From the NCBI GenBank assembly GCA_038093515.1, contig JBBPSI010000077.1:43924-107923 (forward strand): a stretch of 64,000 nucleotides of DNA, in the 5' to 3' direction. Below, piece by piece: positions 35,893 to 48,190 of the stretch. Numbering within the stretch: the stretch's first letter is position 1; each line of letters opens with the position of its first letter. Below the pieces are notes generated by a model, which was given only the letters and a program-made list of their open reading frames with translations, was not told the origin of the DNA and did not search any database. Position numbers and translations under genes: made by a program. This DNA comes from Butyriboletus loyo (lineage: Eukaryota; Basidiomycota; Agaricomycetes; Boletales; Boletaceae).

Positions 35893-36983
35893 TCAACTCC
35901 GTACTTCTGCCCGTGGAGCATGCTCGTAAGTGTCAAATCCGAGCGACTTTTGTATCACATCTTCCGCTGCGTCTGGTTCGAGGTGTCCTTGAACGTTTCG
36001 GCGAGCTCTGGGGTGTAAGGGTTTGTGTTAGCAAGATCACCGCGCATCAGACAGACGGGCTACCTGAAAAATGTGTAGCTCAGTACAACGTCGTCTATAT
36101 TCCGACATGAAGGATCATCGAGCATGTCTTTGTCTATGAAAAAGAGAAGAGGCATGTCGACTTCTTCGCCTGCGAGCAGTCTTTGCTCCTCGAAGCAGAA
36201 GCACTCTACTTTAGAAAAGTAGGGCGCAATCTGACACCCCCGTCAACATGACCAGGGCTTCGTTAGTGCGCCTTCATATCACGGAAAGGTGATAGTGACA
36301 CACCCGGTCAGGAGTCACGTTGTATGTTGCAATTCCGACAACATCCTTTTCACTCTCGTTTTTGGCTTTGTAGAATGCTAAACTAGATTCACCGGGCAAG
36401 ACATCGACGTATTTTTGCTGAGGAAAAAATTTCCAAGATAGCGCTTCCGAACGGTCTGCATTAAAATGCACGCGAATACGTTGTGTCCCTTCGATGGGTA
36501 CAAGTCGAGAGGGGTCAAAGCGGTCGGATGATGTAGAGACGATCGTGGGTGTACCACCGAACCCCGTGGCCGCACAGAACATGCGGTAAAGCGGCACGGC
36601 TGCATACGTCACGCCTACTCCTAAGATAATCTACAGAAGAAAAAATGAATCGTAAGAAGGGAGAGAAATCCGAGAGCACGTACGACAGCGGTACTGTACA
36701 GGAGCAGATTACGGTTCCGGGTTGCACGGAGATGCTGACGGGTTTGGTAGTGACGCGGGAAGTGGGGATGGGAGGACGGGGACTCGGACTGGGTGGACAT
36801 GGAAGCATGAGGCACCGGTCTAGGTGGTGGGCGCGAAAGCCATGACTGTCGCAGCCCTGTTGGTGTTTGCGAAGAAAAACTACGCAACCGAATAGTGCGA
36901 GAACAAACAGAATACTGTGCGCTGTTAGCAATAGTCAGAGGACTTGCCAGCATCCTCTTCAATATTCTGGGCGTGGTGGACAT
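35893..36983 (-). CDS. COX11: COX11 copper chaperone for cytochrome c oxidase
   Basis: COX11 is an inner-membrane protein that delivers copper to the CuB site of Cox1. Exon 1 (36,684-36,983) holds a mitochondrial presequence and ends RNRNLLLYSTAV. It splices to IILGVGVTYAAVPLYRMFCA (exon 2, 36,304-36,630), giving the single transmembrane helix. The copper-binding motif is in the next exon: KVECFCFEEQ contains the invariant CFCF. PLFFFIDKDM-like and DDVVLSYTFF sequences complete the domain. A last exon adds ARRNVQGHLEPDAAED. The start is the ATG of MSTTPRILKRML at 36,981-36,983. It is divergent from the DNAJC8 gene with about 115 bp between ATGs. Confidence 0.93.
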
Positions 36984-37099
36984 ATCGGCAACGATCGGAA
37001 TATTCTGTCTCTCCTTCAAATGTATAGTGGCACGTGACTTGCCGGCGGGATCACCTGTTACACCAGACGCTCGTGCGGTTTAACCACTGCCGCTAAGCC

Positions 37100-38209
37100 A
37101 TGTCAGAAACATCCAAGCGGAAACCAGATTCGTCGTCGAATACGCCAGCCGACTTGGAGTTAGAGCAGTTACTTTCGAGAGAGGCATCGTCGTTCCAGCG
37201 CGAGGTCGAAGTAGAGCGAATGCTCAAAGCGTTCAAGCTAAAGTGAGCCGTACCACATACAAGCTCTGTAGTATGTCTAACACATTTTACAGTCCATACG
37301 ACATCCTTGACCTCGACGAAACCGTAAAAACAGAGGATATAAAGCGCAAATATCGGCAGCTGTCTCTTTGTGAGCACAATCCTCCCTACCTTGATTTATG
37401 TGATTATATGAAGAGCACGCTGACGAAATACGCTTGGTTCGATTTTCGCAACTCACTTGTCTTCTGTTGTATCCAAATCCTGCACGAATCTGTACGTTTT
37501 TCTATGCACAGTCATTCATCCTGACAAGACCCCCCACCCGCGTGCTCCAGATGCATTCGACCTACTGAAGAAGGTACGCTCCTCTTCATGCGCTCGTACA
37601 CTCATTCTCTGATGACGGCCCATCCCACCTATCTCCCATCTATCTATTGGCAGGCCGAGGCTGAACTATCTGATACCAACAAACGAACGGAACTTGACGC
37701 GACAATCGCTTCAGCTCGTTCAACCCTCCTCCGCGCCCTATCTCTACCCCCAAACCTCACTGACGATGATCCACGTCTGAAGAATCTTGCTGACGATCCA
37801 AAGATGAAGGCTCAGGGCCTGACGACGCCATGGAGGATCATGCTCAAGGAGAAAATCAAGGAGGTATTGATTGAAGAAGAAGTTCGGAGGAGAAAGTGAA
37901 TGGTTTAGACTGCCCTGCTTGCGATGAAAATACTAACACCGCTCAGGGCAATAAAGCTGAATCTGGCCAACGAGGGCCTGGAGGCACGCAAAAAGGAAGA
38001 GGAGGTTGCTACCAAGAAACGCAAGGCGGAGGAAGACAAGGCATGGGAGGGTACGTGTTCTTCTCGCAGGCCGCCATCCCGAGCTTACCTATTTCTGTCT
38101 GAATGTGATCCGGTGGTTAGAGTCGAGAGAATCTCGCGTGGACAGTTGGCGATCATTCAGCAGCAGCTCAAAGAAGAAGAAAAAGTCCAAGGTTCCAATC
38201 CTCGGATGA
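37100..38209 (+). CDS. DNAJC8/Spf31-type J-protein (spliceosome-associated)
   Basis: A nuclear J-domain protein of the DNAJC8/Spf31 family, associated with pre-mRNA splicing. Exon 1 (37,100-37,242) encodes LELEQLLSREASSFQREVEV. It splices to NPYDILDLDETVKTEDIKRK (exon 2, 37,293-37,369) and then to an exon with the HPD motif (FIHPDKTPHPRAPDAF). The long C-terminal helix is strongly charged (LKEKIKEVLIEEEVRRRK) and continues through an exon ARKKEEEVATKKRKAEEDKA. A short final exon reads ESRESRVDSWRSF, then a Lys-rich end. The family's closing RV..WR.F element is recognisable. The stop at 38,207-38,209 and start at 37,100 are well supported. Confidence 0.88.
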
Positions 38210-40034
38210 GGCGTGTGCAGTTGTTTGAGTTATGGAGTGGTTTCGATTTTCAATGGAGCCCGTGGGCAGGTTAAGTTACCCTAGTCAAACCTTCGGTCGC
38301 ATGCGCGCATATGTGCAACCAATGAACTACCTTAGCATTAATGTTGCGAGGAATTATTCGACATTGCGCTAAGGGGCACACATGCATGATACCAGTGAAA
38401 AAAAAACAGGAGTCACACTCCCTTGTCCATGTAGTTGATTGCAATTCGGTAATGTTTGGACTAATACTGGCGAAATCGGCGTTCATCCTCCCCTAGGCTA
38501 GTCATTCCAGACATCAATCATCATTGGGTTCCGGGATCAACGATTAGTCTAGCCTATGTGATTCACAGACTACAAGTGAAGTATGTAAACAATTCAAGGG
38601 ATCGTTTTGTATGCCGAGGTCACGAATACTCACCAGAGTACTACGAAGAATACGTGGGCTCCTATTCGCACGAAAAAGAATCAAGAGGGAGGGAAGGGGG
38701 GTTGGATGAAAAGAACACGAGCAACCATGTCTTTTTGTTGACAAATATATGTATCACGAAGAGAGCGGGCCATCATCCACTCGTAGCCTTCGTCCCAGGA
38801 CCTTGTCAGATGCTACCGTGCCACAGTTATGCACGTTACGCTGCGTGCCTGTCTTCATTCCAGGCACGTACGCTCAACTGCGAATACTGATGTGATGGAG
38901 GTGGTGATGACCAGGCGCACAGTACAGCAAGCTGTGAAACCTCTGGTACCCTTGATGTTGTAGGGGAAGAATATCGGAGTATACGGCGTGCCAAACGTAT
39001 ATCAACAGGGTTAGTCCACAGCATGTAGGAAGGGAATACTGTGATAGCTCGCGGATGCATCATCGCAGGGGAAGCGGTTGGTCGTGATGTTATTTGACAA
39101 CGCTTGGACAAGCTGGAGACTCCATGGGAAGAGGGACAACGCACTGGGAACCACGACGAGTGGTCGTTGGCCACTGTCGATGATCAATTGCAAGCCTGCT
39201 CGCCGTTCCTGTGCCTTGAGCGCGTATATACCGCCATGCATGGCGACACGTTATAGAACCTGAATACGATCAGAGGCGATCAAAGTTGGAATATCCGAAG
39301 TGACGCTAAAATCCAAAATAAACGTACTCTCGCGAACGTGCATATAATGTGCATGTAATAGTTTTTTCCATTTCCGCAACTATGGAAGTCAGCCTGGCCC
39401 CCGTCACCAAATGCCGTGAGGGAGGAGCGCTAGGTCGCTCACCTGGGCGCCACCTAGCCGTCAAATGTTACGGTGTCCATTCGTTCAGCAGGCTTGGGCG
39501 ACGTTGGGTGCCAGCGTGAACACTAGGTGACCACTTCGTGTGGCCTCCATCAAGTTCCAAGAGCGTTCACGCAAGTCCGCAGACCGGGAGTGCATGCGCA
39601 AGGACCTCCAGCTAGATGCTGAGGTTTGATCACGGATGCATAGAGTCGTTGAATATATGATCTCGTACAGAAATGACCGAGACGGTCGAAAATCACTTTT
39701 AGTGTCACGTTCTCGCTGGGATTTTTAGGCCGTGAACCAAACTATTATGTAAGTAAAACAGGTTCATTAACCATTCCCGAACCAAAGGTCCCGGTCAACT
39801 CAAGGGTGCTTTGCATCTACGTGGAAAAGCTCTAAGTTCCGGGGAATGTATAATGAATACTCTCGAAGTTCCCATAGGCACCTTCATCGTACATCCGCCG
39901 AACGCGAGTCATCTACAATGAAAACGGTCTGATTCCCTAGTAGCCACATACTTGTCAAGTTGCTTGCTTTCTCAAAAAATTGCAATGGTTGAAAGAGATG
40001 TTCCAAATCGAATTGCGAGTGGACTGGAAGAACC
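38210..40034. other. Long gene-free stretch
   Basis: About 1.8 kb without any recognisable gene on either strand. Open frames are short and of no known family. I see neither transposon motifs nor long repeats. It is the longest quiet region of the housekeeping arm. Confidence 0.45.
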
Positions 40035-42056
40035 CTAGTCGGAGATGTTAATCACATCCGAGTCTGCGACTTCATCCTGTTCTGTTTTCCTTCCTTTATT
40101 TGCGCATCTCCGAGCAAGATTGAGGGGTTTGGCCGTACCATTCGCTCCCGGCGCTTCGTCCTCCGACGAGACAAGAATCAATGACGGATCGCGGGGCAGG
40201 CGACGATCTGACGATTGAGTGGACTGGGGCATAGGAGATTCCGTTGAACCGCTCAATGACGAGGCACTAGTGGCCCTCGTCATACTACTTTGCATCCTCG
40301 TACTGGGTTCAGCGTGGGAAGGAGGAATGGTACATTTAGCTAAAGGGTTCGTACCCAGAACCGAACCGGACGGCGTCTTTCTAGCTGACGCTGCTCTCGG
40401 ACGGCTATGCAATGCCGTGCCTTCCGTTGCAGTGTCTTTGCCCTTGCCCTTTCCTTTGCTATCGGCGCTCGCGCCTAGCGCACCCTGTTCGATCATCCCT
40501 ACCTGTTCAAAGAACGACTCGTCCACTTCTATATCAAACGAGAGATCGTCGTAAAGGTCGGGAGACGCGGGCCGTTTTTCAGGCGGAACGACCTGTTTAG
40601 CCGGAACAGTCGACGGTGGCCTTGCAGGTTTGGAACCAAATTTCTTGGCAGGTAATTTAGAAGGCTCTGGGTCGTCGATGTCCCAAGTGATGTCAAAATC
40701 GAATGCCGGGTTTGGTGGCGGGGCAGGGCGGGGGGAGAGACCAATGTCGGGAATCGGTTTAGATTCGGATGAGTGAGCGTTGAAGTAAGATGAAGTTTTA
40801 ACCGTAAAAGTAGACGGGGCCTTGAGAGAGGAAGATGCGACCGTTGTGTCGGGGCGTAATAATTGTTTAGGGTTTGAGCTGGCAGGGTGCTTCTCCTTGG
40901 ATGTCGAAGAGGGTCTGGCAGACGGAGGAGCGCGGATATCAACAGGTTGATTCTGTTGTGTGTCAATTGCCTCGTCCATTTGAATAGCCATCTCGCGTAG
41001 GACATCCGGATCTACGTCATCATCTACATACATGTCGTCGATGTCAGCGGGCGGTGATTGTGGTTGTGCTACGGGTGGAGGTTGATATTGGGGTGCAGGC
41101 TGGGCTGGTGCCGGTCGGTCAGGCGGATTTACCCGTAGTTGAGCCGCAACGGGTGCCTCGGGTGGGGGATCCGGACGTCTGTGAGTAGGTCAGCTCAATG
41201 TGGAGAATAACGCGATGATTTACATACCCTAACCGTTTCCTGAGGGAACTCAGAAAAACTTGTTCGTTGTTGATGTCGTGGTCTTCGGTCCTATAACCCA
41301 GAAGGGTGACATTCGTAGGTTCGAGCAAGGCAATGCCATTGCGCATATGTGTAGATTTAAGAAACATCTATCAGGAGTGATATGGATGGACTTGAGGTGA
41401 GATTGAGAGGAGACATACCTTGTACCCGAGGGGCGTCGTGCCCAGCTCCAACTGGGGGAGGGACCTAAACTCGATGGCCCTAAAGGTAGTTAAGCCGTCA
41501 GAGAGCTCGAATCTGAGCATACCGCGGGGGAACTTGGGGACAGGCCCCTCGTCTTCGTCGCGATGCTGTTCGGCATTCTCTTCTTGTGCTAGACCCAAGT
41601 CTGCCCGATCGAGGCGGGTCTGATGTGTATTCAGGAGGCTGAATGCAGAGTGCGCAATTTCTGTGATGCTCTTGATTTCGACGAGCAGTGGTGTCGGACC
41701 AGTGGTCTTTTTCCGACGAGGTGCTTGGCGGGCAGAGCGGCGAACGCTGGACGGGCGCGGGCGAGCTGTATTTGGGTTGGAAACGACGAGAAGAGGATCA
41801 ATACCGGACCCGGGCACTGTCGAGTCGGCAAGATTGGACTGGAGGAGCTGTGCTTCGACGTGTTGGATGAACTGGTCAAAGTCTCTGTTCGGATCAAGGC
41901 CGAGCTCGGACGAGAGCCAGCCTGAACAATCCGCAAGCCATTCCTGGAGTCTTGTTGGCGGGTGAGACGAGGAGGGGAACGTACGCATACCTGATCGATG
42001 GCTGGTTTCTGGTAACTCTGCGCGATCCACGCTCGAACGCGCTGGTGAGCGGGCAT
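40035..42056 (-). CDS. RMI1: RecQ-mediated genome instability protein RMI1
   Basis: RMI1 is the OB-fold subunit of the Sgs1/BLM-Top3-Rmi1 dissolvasome, which removes double Holliday junctions. Four exons (41991-42056, 41419-41943, 41228-41367, 40035-41178) sum to 1,875 nt, 624 residues. The N-terminal helix bundle is RVRAWIAQSYQKPAIDQ joined to EWLADCSGWLSSELGL. The OB-fold carries FPRGMLRFELSDGLTTFRAI, FRSLPQLELGTTPLGYK and HMRNGIALLEPTNVTLLGY. The rest is long, acidic and disordered. It contains SLILVSSEDEA and ends DSDVINISD, both of which look like SUMO-interacting motifs (a hydrophobic core next to acidic residues). The protein is longer than yeast Rmi1, closer in size to the animal protein. 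Confidence 0.92.
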
Positions 42057-42129
42057 GGATGAGAACGCGATTGGTCACGTGTCCCACGAATGGCTTGGTC
42101 GTAGGACAGGGCCAAGGCTTGTCAGTGGT

Positions 42130-45009
42130 ATGCTTCGGTCGGTCATGTCACAGCTGCCCCGTCTGCCTGTGCCAAACATTAAAGGGACGCTCGACGGCTA
42201 TCTTCGCTCCGTGCAGCCAGTCCTCCTCGCCGACGAGCACAACGGTGGACCCTCCTTCGTCGCTGCCTATGCCCGACAACAAGCACTCGTCAGGGCCTTT
42301 CTCGATGGCCCGGCACGGCGCGCACAGGCACGTCTCCACGCACTCGACAGGGTGTCTCCACACAACTGGCTCGATGACAATTTTTGGGTGAAAAAGACCT
42401 ACCTCGAGTGGAGAGCACCCCTCCTCTTGAACTCAAACTGGTGGCTCACCTTTGTGAACGATCCAAATGTTCCACCCGAAGTAGTCACGGACCACGCAGA
42501 GGGAATCACTCCTTGGCAAGTTAGGAGAGCAGCCTGCCTTGTGCATGGCATCCTTGATTTCAAGTACCGAATGCACTCGTGTGTATCCTCTCCATTTCCA
42601 CTTCGCCGTCTCACGTTCGCGAGGGACCAGCCAGGAACTCTATCCAGACACCACTCGGTTAGGTACCACCATGTCCTCCCTCCTCACCTCTGCTTATATA
42701 CCACCGACCAGGTCTGTGGTTGAGACATTCCATTACCCAAATATTCAACCTCTGTCGTCTCCCTCAACATCCCTGTGACACACTGACCACTCCTGCACCT
42801 CCCTCTTCACCCTGGACATCCACGGTGACTGTCCTAGCACATGATTACTACTATGCACTCCGTGTGGTAGACTTAACCACTGGTGCACCCCTGCACGTTG
42901 ACGAGATTGAGCGTGGTATGAGGGCAGTTGTAGCTGATGTCCAGCATCGCCGGTGCAGTGGTGACTTGCCTGTAGAAGTTGGTGTCCTCTCAGCAGATAA
43001 TAGGGATGAATGGTCTCGGGTAGGGAACCGCCCTCTTTATTCTTGTCACAGTCTGATGTTGCTTGACTAACCCGACAGAACTACTCAAACCTGCTGTTCA
43101 TTTCTCCACAAAACAAACAGTCATTCGAAGCTATGCACCAATCTCTATTTGTCGTCTCCCTTGATCATTGGCCTGCTCCTTCTGTGCCTGCAGATCGTCG
43201 TGATGAGAACCTTCGGCTTACTTTCGACATAAATCAACATGCTCCTGACTCGTCCCTTTCCCAATCACCCCGGTCTTTGTCAACAGTGCCTTCCGATCTC
43301 TTGTCTCACCAATATGCGATCCGTTCCTCGCCTTCAGCGCTCAACCGCTTCTTTGACAAACCTCTGTCCCTCATTGTCGAGCCCAGCACACGGGCGGGTG
43401 CCATGGGTGAACACTCCCCAGTGGATGCATTGGTCCCAAGTGTAGTTTGTGAGTGGGCAGTCGCAGGGGCAAATGGGGCGAGTGTCTGCGCGGGTTTGGC
43501 TCATGTTCCATTTGAAAACATTCATCAAGAGGGAAAATTAGAAGGTCTAGAAGCTGGGTCAGGCTCACGTTGGACACGCCTTAATTTTGTCTCCTCGCCA
43601 TCGATACGGGCTGCGATTGAAACTGCGAAACAGAATGCACGGACATTGGTCTCGAACTCGGATCACCAGGTATCCTACTTTGAGGAGTGGGGAGGCGAGG
43701 AGATGAAGCGAGTATGTGAGTTACATTGCCCTAGAGTGTATCCTTTCTTGTCAAAGGTACTCACTGTCCCACCAATAGCATCGTACCAGCCCGATGCGTT
43801 TGTCCAGCTCGCACTCCAGCTTGCATACTTTCGAATCCATCAGTTGCCAACCCCTGTATACGAAACAGCACTGACCCGGACGTTCCAGCACGGACGTACT
43901 GAGACAATACGTTCGTTTACGACGGAGAGTTATGCTTTTCTGACGGCATTCGCAGGGTGGAAGGGGAGAAGTGGGGGCCAGACTCGGAGCGAAGTGAGTC
44001 CACTCAACGTTAATGTAAGATGGCGCTGATGACAACGTTTTCCTGTCACGCACACATGCACGGGTCCACCATAGCCTCCGCCTCAGTTTCATCCTCTCCT
44101 CCAGTCCGCTTTCAAAGTTCATACTTCCCTCGCTCGCTCAGCGATGATGGGCCGCGGGATCGACCGACATCTTCTTGGCTTACGGTATATCCTCAGCGAT
44201 GAATGGGCGTGGCTTGATGAAATTGCCGAAACCTCGTCAGACGCTAGCCAAGATACCTTTTCTCAAGATACCATCGTGCGCGAGGAGGCAACATCTAAGC
44301 CTGTATCAGCTTCAGGAACGAGTGATCCTCTGTTTGAAGATTATATTTTCAAGAAAAGCCAAGAATGGCGGTTGTCGACGAGTGGTCTGAGTGAAGGATG
44401 GTGGTTCAGGGGAACTGGGTAAGCACGCATATCAAACCTACCTTTCTACGATAAGGGTTGCCGTTCTGTCGCATCGCCTCCTACTTGCACCCCACGATAT
44501 TGCACACCCCTACGCGTTATTAACGACGATCTCATCCTCGTAGGTTCGGATCGCCGTACGAAGATGGCTATGGAATAAACTGTGAGCGTCTATTTCTATC
44601 GTCATCCCCTACTGTCCAATGTTGACCATGAGTACGCCTCCTGCATGTCGAAATCCCTTCCGCGCTTCATCTTTCCATGTGGACTGTACCGGTTTTTGAC
44701 CTCCGACTTTCTTGTTGGTGTTGCTTTCCGTGATCTCGCGTTCATCTGATAGACCTCATTGGCCCACACGCGGTTAAGTTCTGCGTGGAATCCAAGCATT
44801 CGTGTCTGACAACGTCTACGCGTGTCTTTATCGATCATGTCGAAGACGCCCTTCGAGACATGAGAGAGGTATGTCTATCCGCAAACAAGAGCGGTCAGCA
44901 AGGCGAATTCGCGTCCGCGAACGCTAGTGCAGACCATCCGTCGACGGGTGCACTCAACAACAGGAGTCGACAGCTCGGGGACTCTGTGCTCGTGGAATCA
45001 CGACTATGA
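42130..45009 (+). CDS. Carnitine acyltransferase (probably acetyltransferase), C-terminal SRL
   Basis: This choline/carnitine acyltransferase moves acyl groups between CoA and carnitine. The N-terminus reads SQLPRLPVPNIKGTLDGYL; the family core includes NSNWWLTFVNDPNVP, NYSNLLFISPQNKQ, the catalytic MGEHSPVDALVPS near 43,390 (invariant His), YQPDAFVQLALQLAYF and HMMGRGIDRHLLGLRY. It ends VESRL; SRL fits the type 1 peroxisomal targeting consensus. Several introns are needed between 42,580 and 43,100; I did not resolve them all. The start could be 42,130, 42,145 or in-frame 42,055, which would overlap the RMI1 start codon head to head. With the SKL citrate synthase it suggests peroxisomal acetyl-CoA export. 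Confidence 0.85.
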
Positions 45010-45336
45010 TGCTGTAACAATATCGATTACAGTGTAGCTCCCAGTGAACGCGTCTATGGAGAATGCAACCATAGACGAATTACCCGCGCTCTCTAGATGG
45101 GTTACCTTTTGGTAAAATCACCACTCATACAATACCTTGGGAGGACATATACTCTCTTAGAATATTGTGAATGAAGGCCGTCGATTAGGTGCTGGGATTA
45201 ACATCTGATATATTGACGTTGAGAAGCAAGGGATCAGTATGTACGAATGGGAAGGAATGGGAAGAGAGATACATCCGCGGCACAATGGCACTGGCACACT
45301 CTTAGGGCCTCGTCCATCGCTCCGATTTGGTCTTTC
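45010..45336. other. Spacer between two convergent genes
   Basis: About 330 bases between the carnitine acyltransferase stop and the peroxygenase stop. No gene is visible. Confidence 0.4.
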
Positions 45337-46855
45337 TTACGGCCCATATGGGAAAAGTTGTTGACAGGTCGGGTTTTCCAGCGTCTGGTAGAACGTGGCC
45401 AAGTTGGCCTTGATTGCGGCCTTGAGCTCGGGAGTCGGGTTGGGATACAGTTGAGCTGTCAAATTGAGCTGTTTCTGGTATGCATAACACAACTAAGAAA
45501 AGTCAGCACGGAGCTACGGTGTGCCAGACCAGAGATATCGACGTACGCTCCCATTGTCCTCTGGATTCACCACATAATTGTTCACGCCTTCGTTACGACC
45601 CGGCGGCACGCGCACTAAGTTGAATATCTTGTTAAACATGGTGCCGACCTGGGGAAAATCGTATGGGCCCTGACGACGATAGAATCCATCGGGGTACTTG
45701 TGCGTCTCGTAGAAGCTCCACGCGTCCTCCAAGGTGGCATTGAGCGCCGTGTCCGCCGTCTGGTTGCTCACGAAGAAGGCGAGCGGAAACGTCGTTTCTG
45801 CGTAGGCAGTTAGGTAGCGGGGGCTCTCAAACGAAAAGGTCGGGTTGCGTGCGATCGAGTCCTTGATGCGGAGGGACTTTTGCAGCGATGCGGACTCGAC
45901 TGTAATCATGCCGTCCCCGACGAGGTCGGCAGCATAGACGAGCTGTGAAACGGATGAGCAATCTAGATACAGGTGGTGGCCCGTACCTACCTGATCAAAC
46001 AAGGTCTCGTTGAAACTGTAGTTGTTGCCGAAATAATAATCTCCACGAGTGGTGCTAGCATCACCTGTTTGTTGAAGTCAACAGAAGTAATCAGCGCATG
46101 GTTATCTGCAGTACGCAAAATATCCGTTATCATGGGAGAGAAGTACGAAGTTCACCTTCAAAGTTGCCGTGGATGTCAAGTCCGGGAGTGAGTTGACCAT
46201 CTGCAGTCGTGTTTGCACCAATGCTCATCAAATTCGTCAAATGGTTCCCGTCGACAATGAATGCCTATTTGATTCCAAAACACCATCCATCGGTTAGCAA
46301 GGAAAACGAAACAAGAGAATACTCTCGGACATACCCCATAAGTGACGAATGCAGCCAAGTTCCATCCCATGTTGAAACCTGTTGTGTTTCAGATGGAACT
46401 TTCGTCCGATGAGGATTCCTGTGCAGTGATCTACGCACCATCTTGGACTGCATCGATGATCTCAGCCGGAGTGGCCACGCCGTTACGGTTGAGATACTTT
46501 GCAAAAGAAACATGTTCATGGCTAAATCGCTTACAGAGAGAGGTCTCCGATGACTCACCCCATGAGAAGCCAGGGTATTCAATCCCGGGCAGGGACCACG
46601 AACATCACCTGGTCGATCAGGCTTGTATGGGTGGGCCGAGTCATAGACCAACTTTGTGGACGTGTCACTGATAGGAGGCGGGAGAGGTTGTGGCCCGGGC
46701 ATGCTACTAAACATTCGCATTACGGCCTGGACCTCTTCTGGAGACAAGCCTGCGAGCGAACGATATTCCGGGAAGTTCGCTAGGTGCGGGAACCCCAGTG
46801 CATATGGGACGAGCGCAGCTAGTATCGCGAGGCTCTGTAATTTAATCCCGAACAT
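45337..46855 (-). CDS. Secreted heme-thiolate peroxidase, UPO-like (peroxidase_2 family)
   Basis: A chloroperoxidase/unspecific peroxygenase-type enzyme. The signal peptide FGIKLQSLAILAALVPYALG starts at 46,853-46,855. The heme-ligand motif is in GPCPGLNTLASHG, where the Cys of PCP is the axial thiolate. The acid-base part is in HGNFEGDASTTRGDYYFG, giving Glu-Gly-Asp followed by Arg as in the PCP-EGD-R signature of UPOs. Further exons read VDGNHLTNLMSIGANTT, YAADLVGDGMITVESASLQK and VRVPPGRNEGVNNYVVN, ending TCQQLFPYGP before the stop at 45,337-45,339. Around eight short introns fit. UPOs oxygenate aromatics and alkanes with H2O2; the substrate here is unknown. Confidence 0.86.
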
Positions 46856-47146
46856 GAACAAGGTGCTAAGGAAATAGATCTGGTGAAGAGAATAAATTGA
46901 GTGCTCGCGATCCTATATTCCCAAGGATGCGCAGTTTGGTATTGGTCAGCGGCTGCATTAAAGAGCGCGTTCACGGCGTAGTCGGCCAATTCAATCCAGT
47001 TTGCTGCAGCTTCTCGCCTGGACCTTAGCACGGATATACTTACCCATCTATAAGCCCACCATGACGGTGTACTTTGCTAATTTACGTGTTGGTCTGCATT
47101 CGAATGACAGCCGCGAGGGAAAGACTGACAAAGCATGCAAATATCT

Positions 47147-47315
47147 AGGGTATAGCACGGGTACGCTACACACCGCGGGTAAGGGTCTACGGGTGCCGCG
47201 GGTACGGGTACGGTGTGAGGAAATGCAGACCCGCGGCAACCCCGTACCCCGGGCATGCGCGGTGTACCGTACACCGTACGGGTCTGGCTGGCGGGTCTGG
47301 CTTGCCGCGGATTCA
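47147..47315. repeat. GGGTACGG-rich subterminal repeat block
   Basis: About 170 bases are packed with variants of CGGGTACGG and its complement CCGTACCC, and are far more CpG-rich than what follows. A matching GGGTACGCTT occurs in inverted orientation near 48,205-48,225. Such short subterminal motifs on both sides of a transposase are typical of hAT elements, here flanking the relic at 47,400-48,190. Confidence 0.6.
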
Positions 47316-47399
47316 GTCCCCAATGCTCGCCTGCAAACTTCTCGCTTGACTACTTTCAGTTCCTATGCTTCCAGGTTGCATTCTGGTATGCTACCGTTG

Positions 47400-48190
47400 C
47401 AGTCGGATAGTTACTTATATCCTTGGTTCATGGCGCTCATTTGACACCATACATTGTAGATTTCAGCTGATGGCAGGTGACTGGACTCATATAAGAGATG
47501 CAGCATTGCATACTAGTTGCATGATGGACCAAGCCCTAACAACATCTTTTCATAGTACTTCATCCTGGCTTGAAATTGGAATATAAGACTGGAAAGAAGA
47601 ATGGATTGAAGCTGCTAAAAATCTCATGCGAGAGGAGTGATTTGACAGGTACAAAGACCAGACCTCCCCACCAGACCTCCCTGCCAACGGCTCTGCTGCA
47701 ACCAGCAAGGTAAGTGTTTGTTTAGTGTTGCTCGTCTGGTCGGAATTGACTCTAGGCACATAGCATGGTCTATCCACAGTGGATGATTTCGAGGACATTC
47801 CTCTAGGGGTGCCATCTGCATCAGATGAACTTCAAGACTATCTACAACAGCCAGTAGAAAAGGTAAAAGACCCTCTGAAATGGTGGATAAACAACTGCAA
47901 CAACTATCCAAAGTTGTATCAGATGGTGCTTGACTACCTTAGCATACCTGGTTTGTGCTCTGGCAAGTGTCTATATACTGTAGTATCTCAATATCACCCC
48001 CACACACTGTTAACAACTTCAACAGCAGTAGAACAAGTGTTTTCCCAAGGTTGACAGCTGCTACACTTTTCATGAAACCATCTCTCTCCACCATTGACAT
48101 AGGCCTTTCTTTGCCTGGGATCAAGGTTGCGGTGTGCACTGATTACATTTCCTGAACTAGTTGATATTGTGAAGTCATTGAAGAAGCAGA
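47400..48190 (+). mobile_element. hAT transposase relic (C-terminal dimerisation region)
   Basis: Pieces of a hAT-family transposase: DWKEEWIEAAKNLMREE near 47,590, then PLKWWINNCNNYPKLYQMVL near 47,870, and STAVEQVFSQG near 48,020. This is the hATC dimerisation block (W..N...YP.L...A.D.L.IP...T..ER.FS.G). Immediately after VFSQG the frame hits TGA, where family members have arginine (CGA), and shortly after a second TGA stands where another arginine codon is expected. Both are C-to-T changes in CpG context. The copy is dead. Confidence 0.78.

Noticed and set aside
38210..40034. Possible decayed gene or transposon in the quiet 1.8 kb
   Set aside because: I found no protein motif, terminal repeat or tandem structure on either strand.
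46300..46860. Plus-strand frames over the peroxygenase
   Set aside because: They lie opposite exons carrying the PCP motif and signal peptide on the minus strand.
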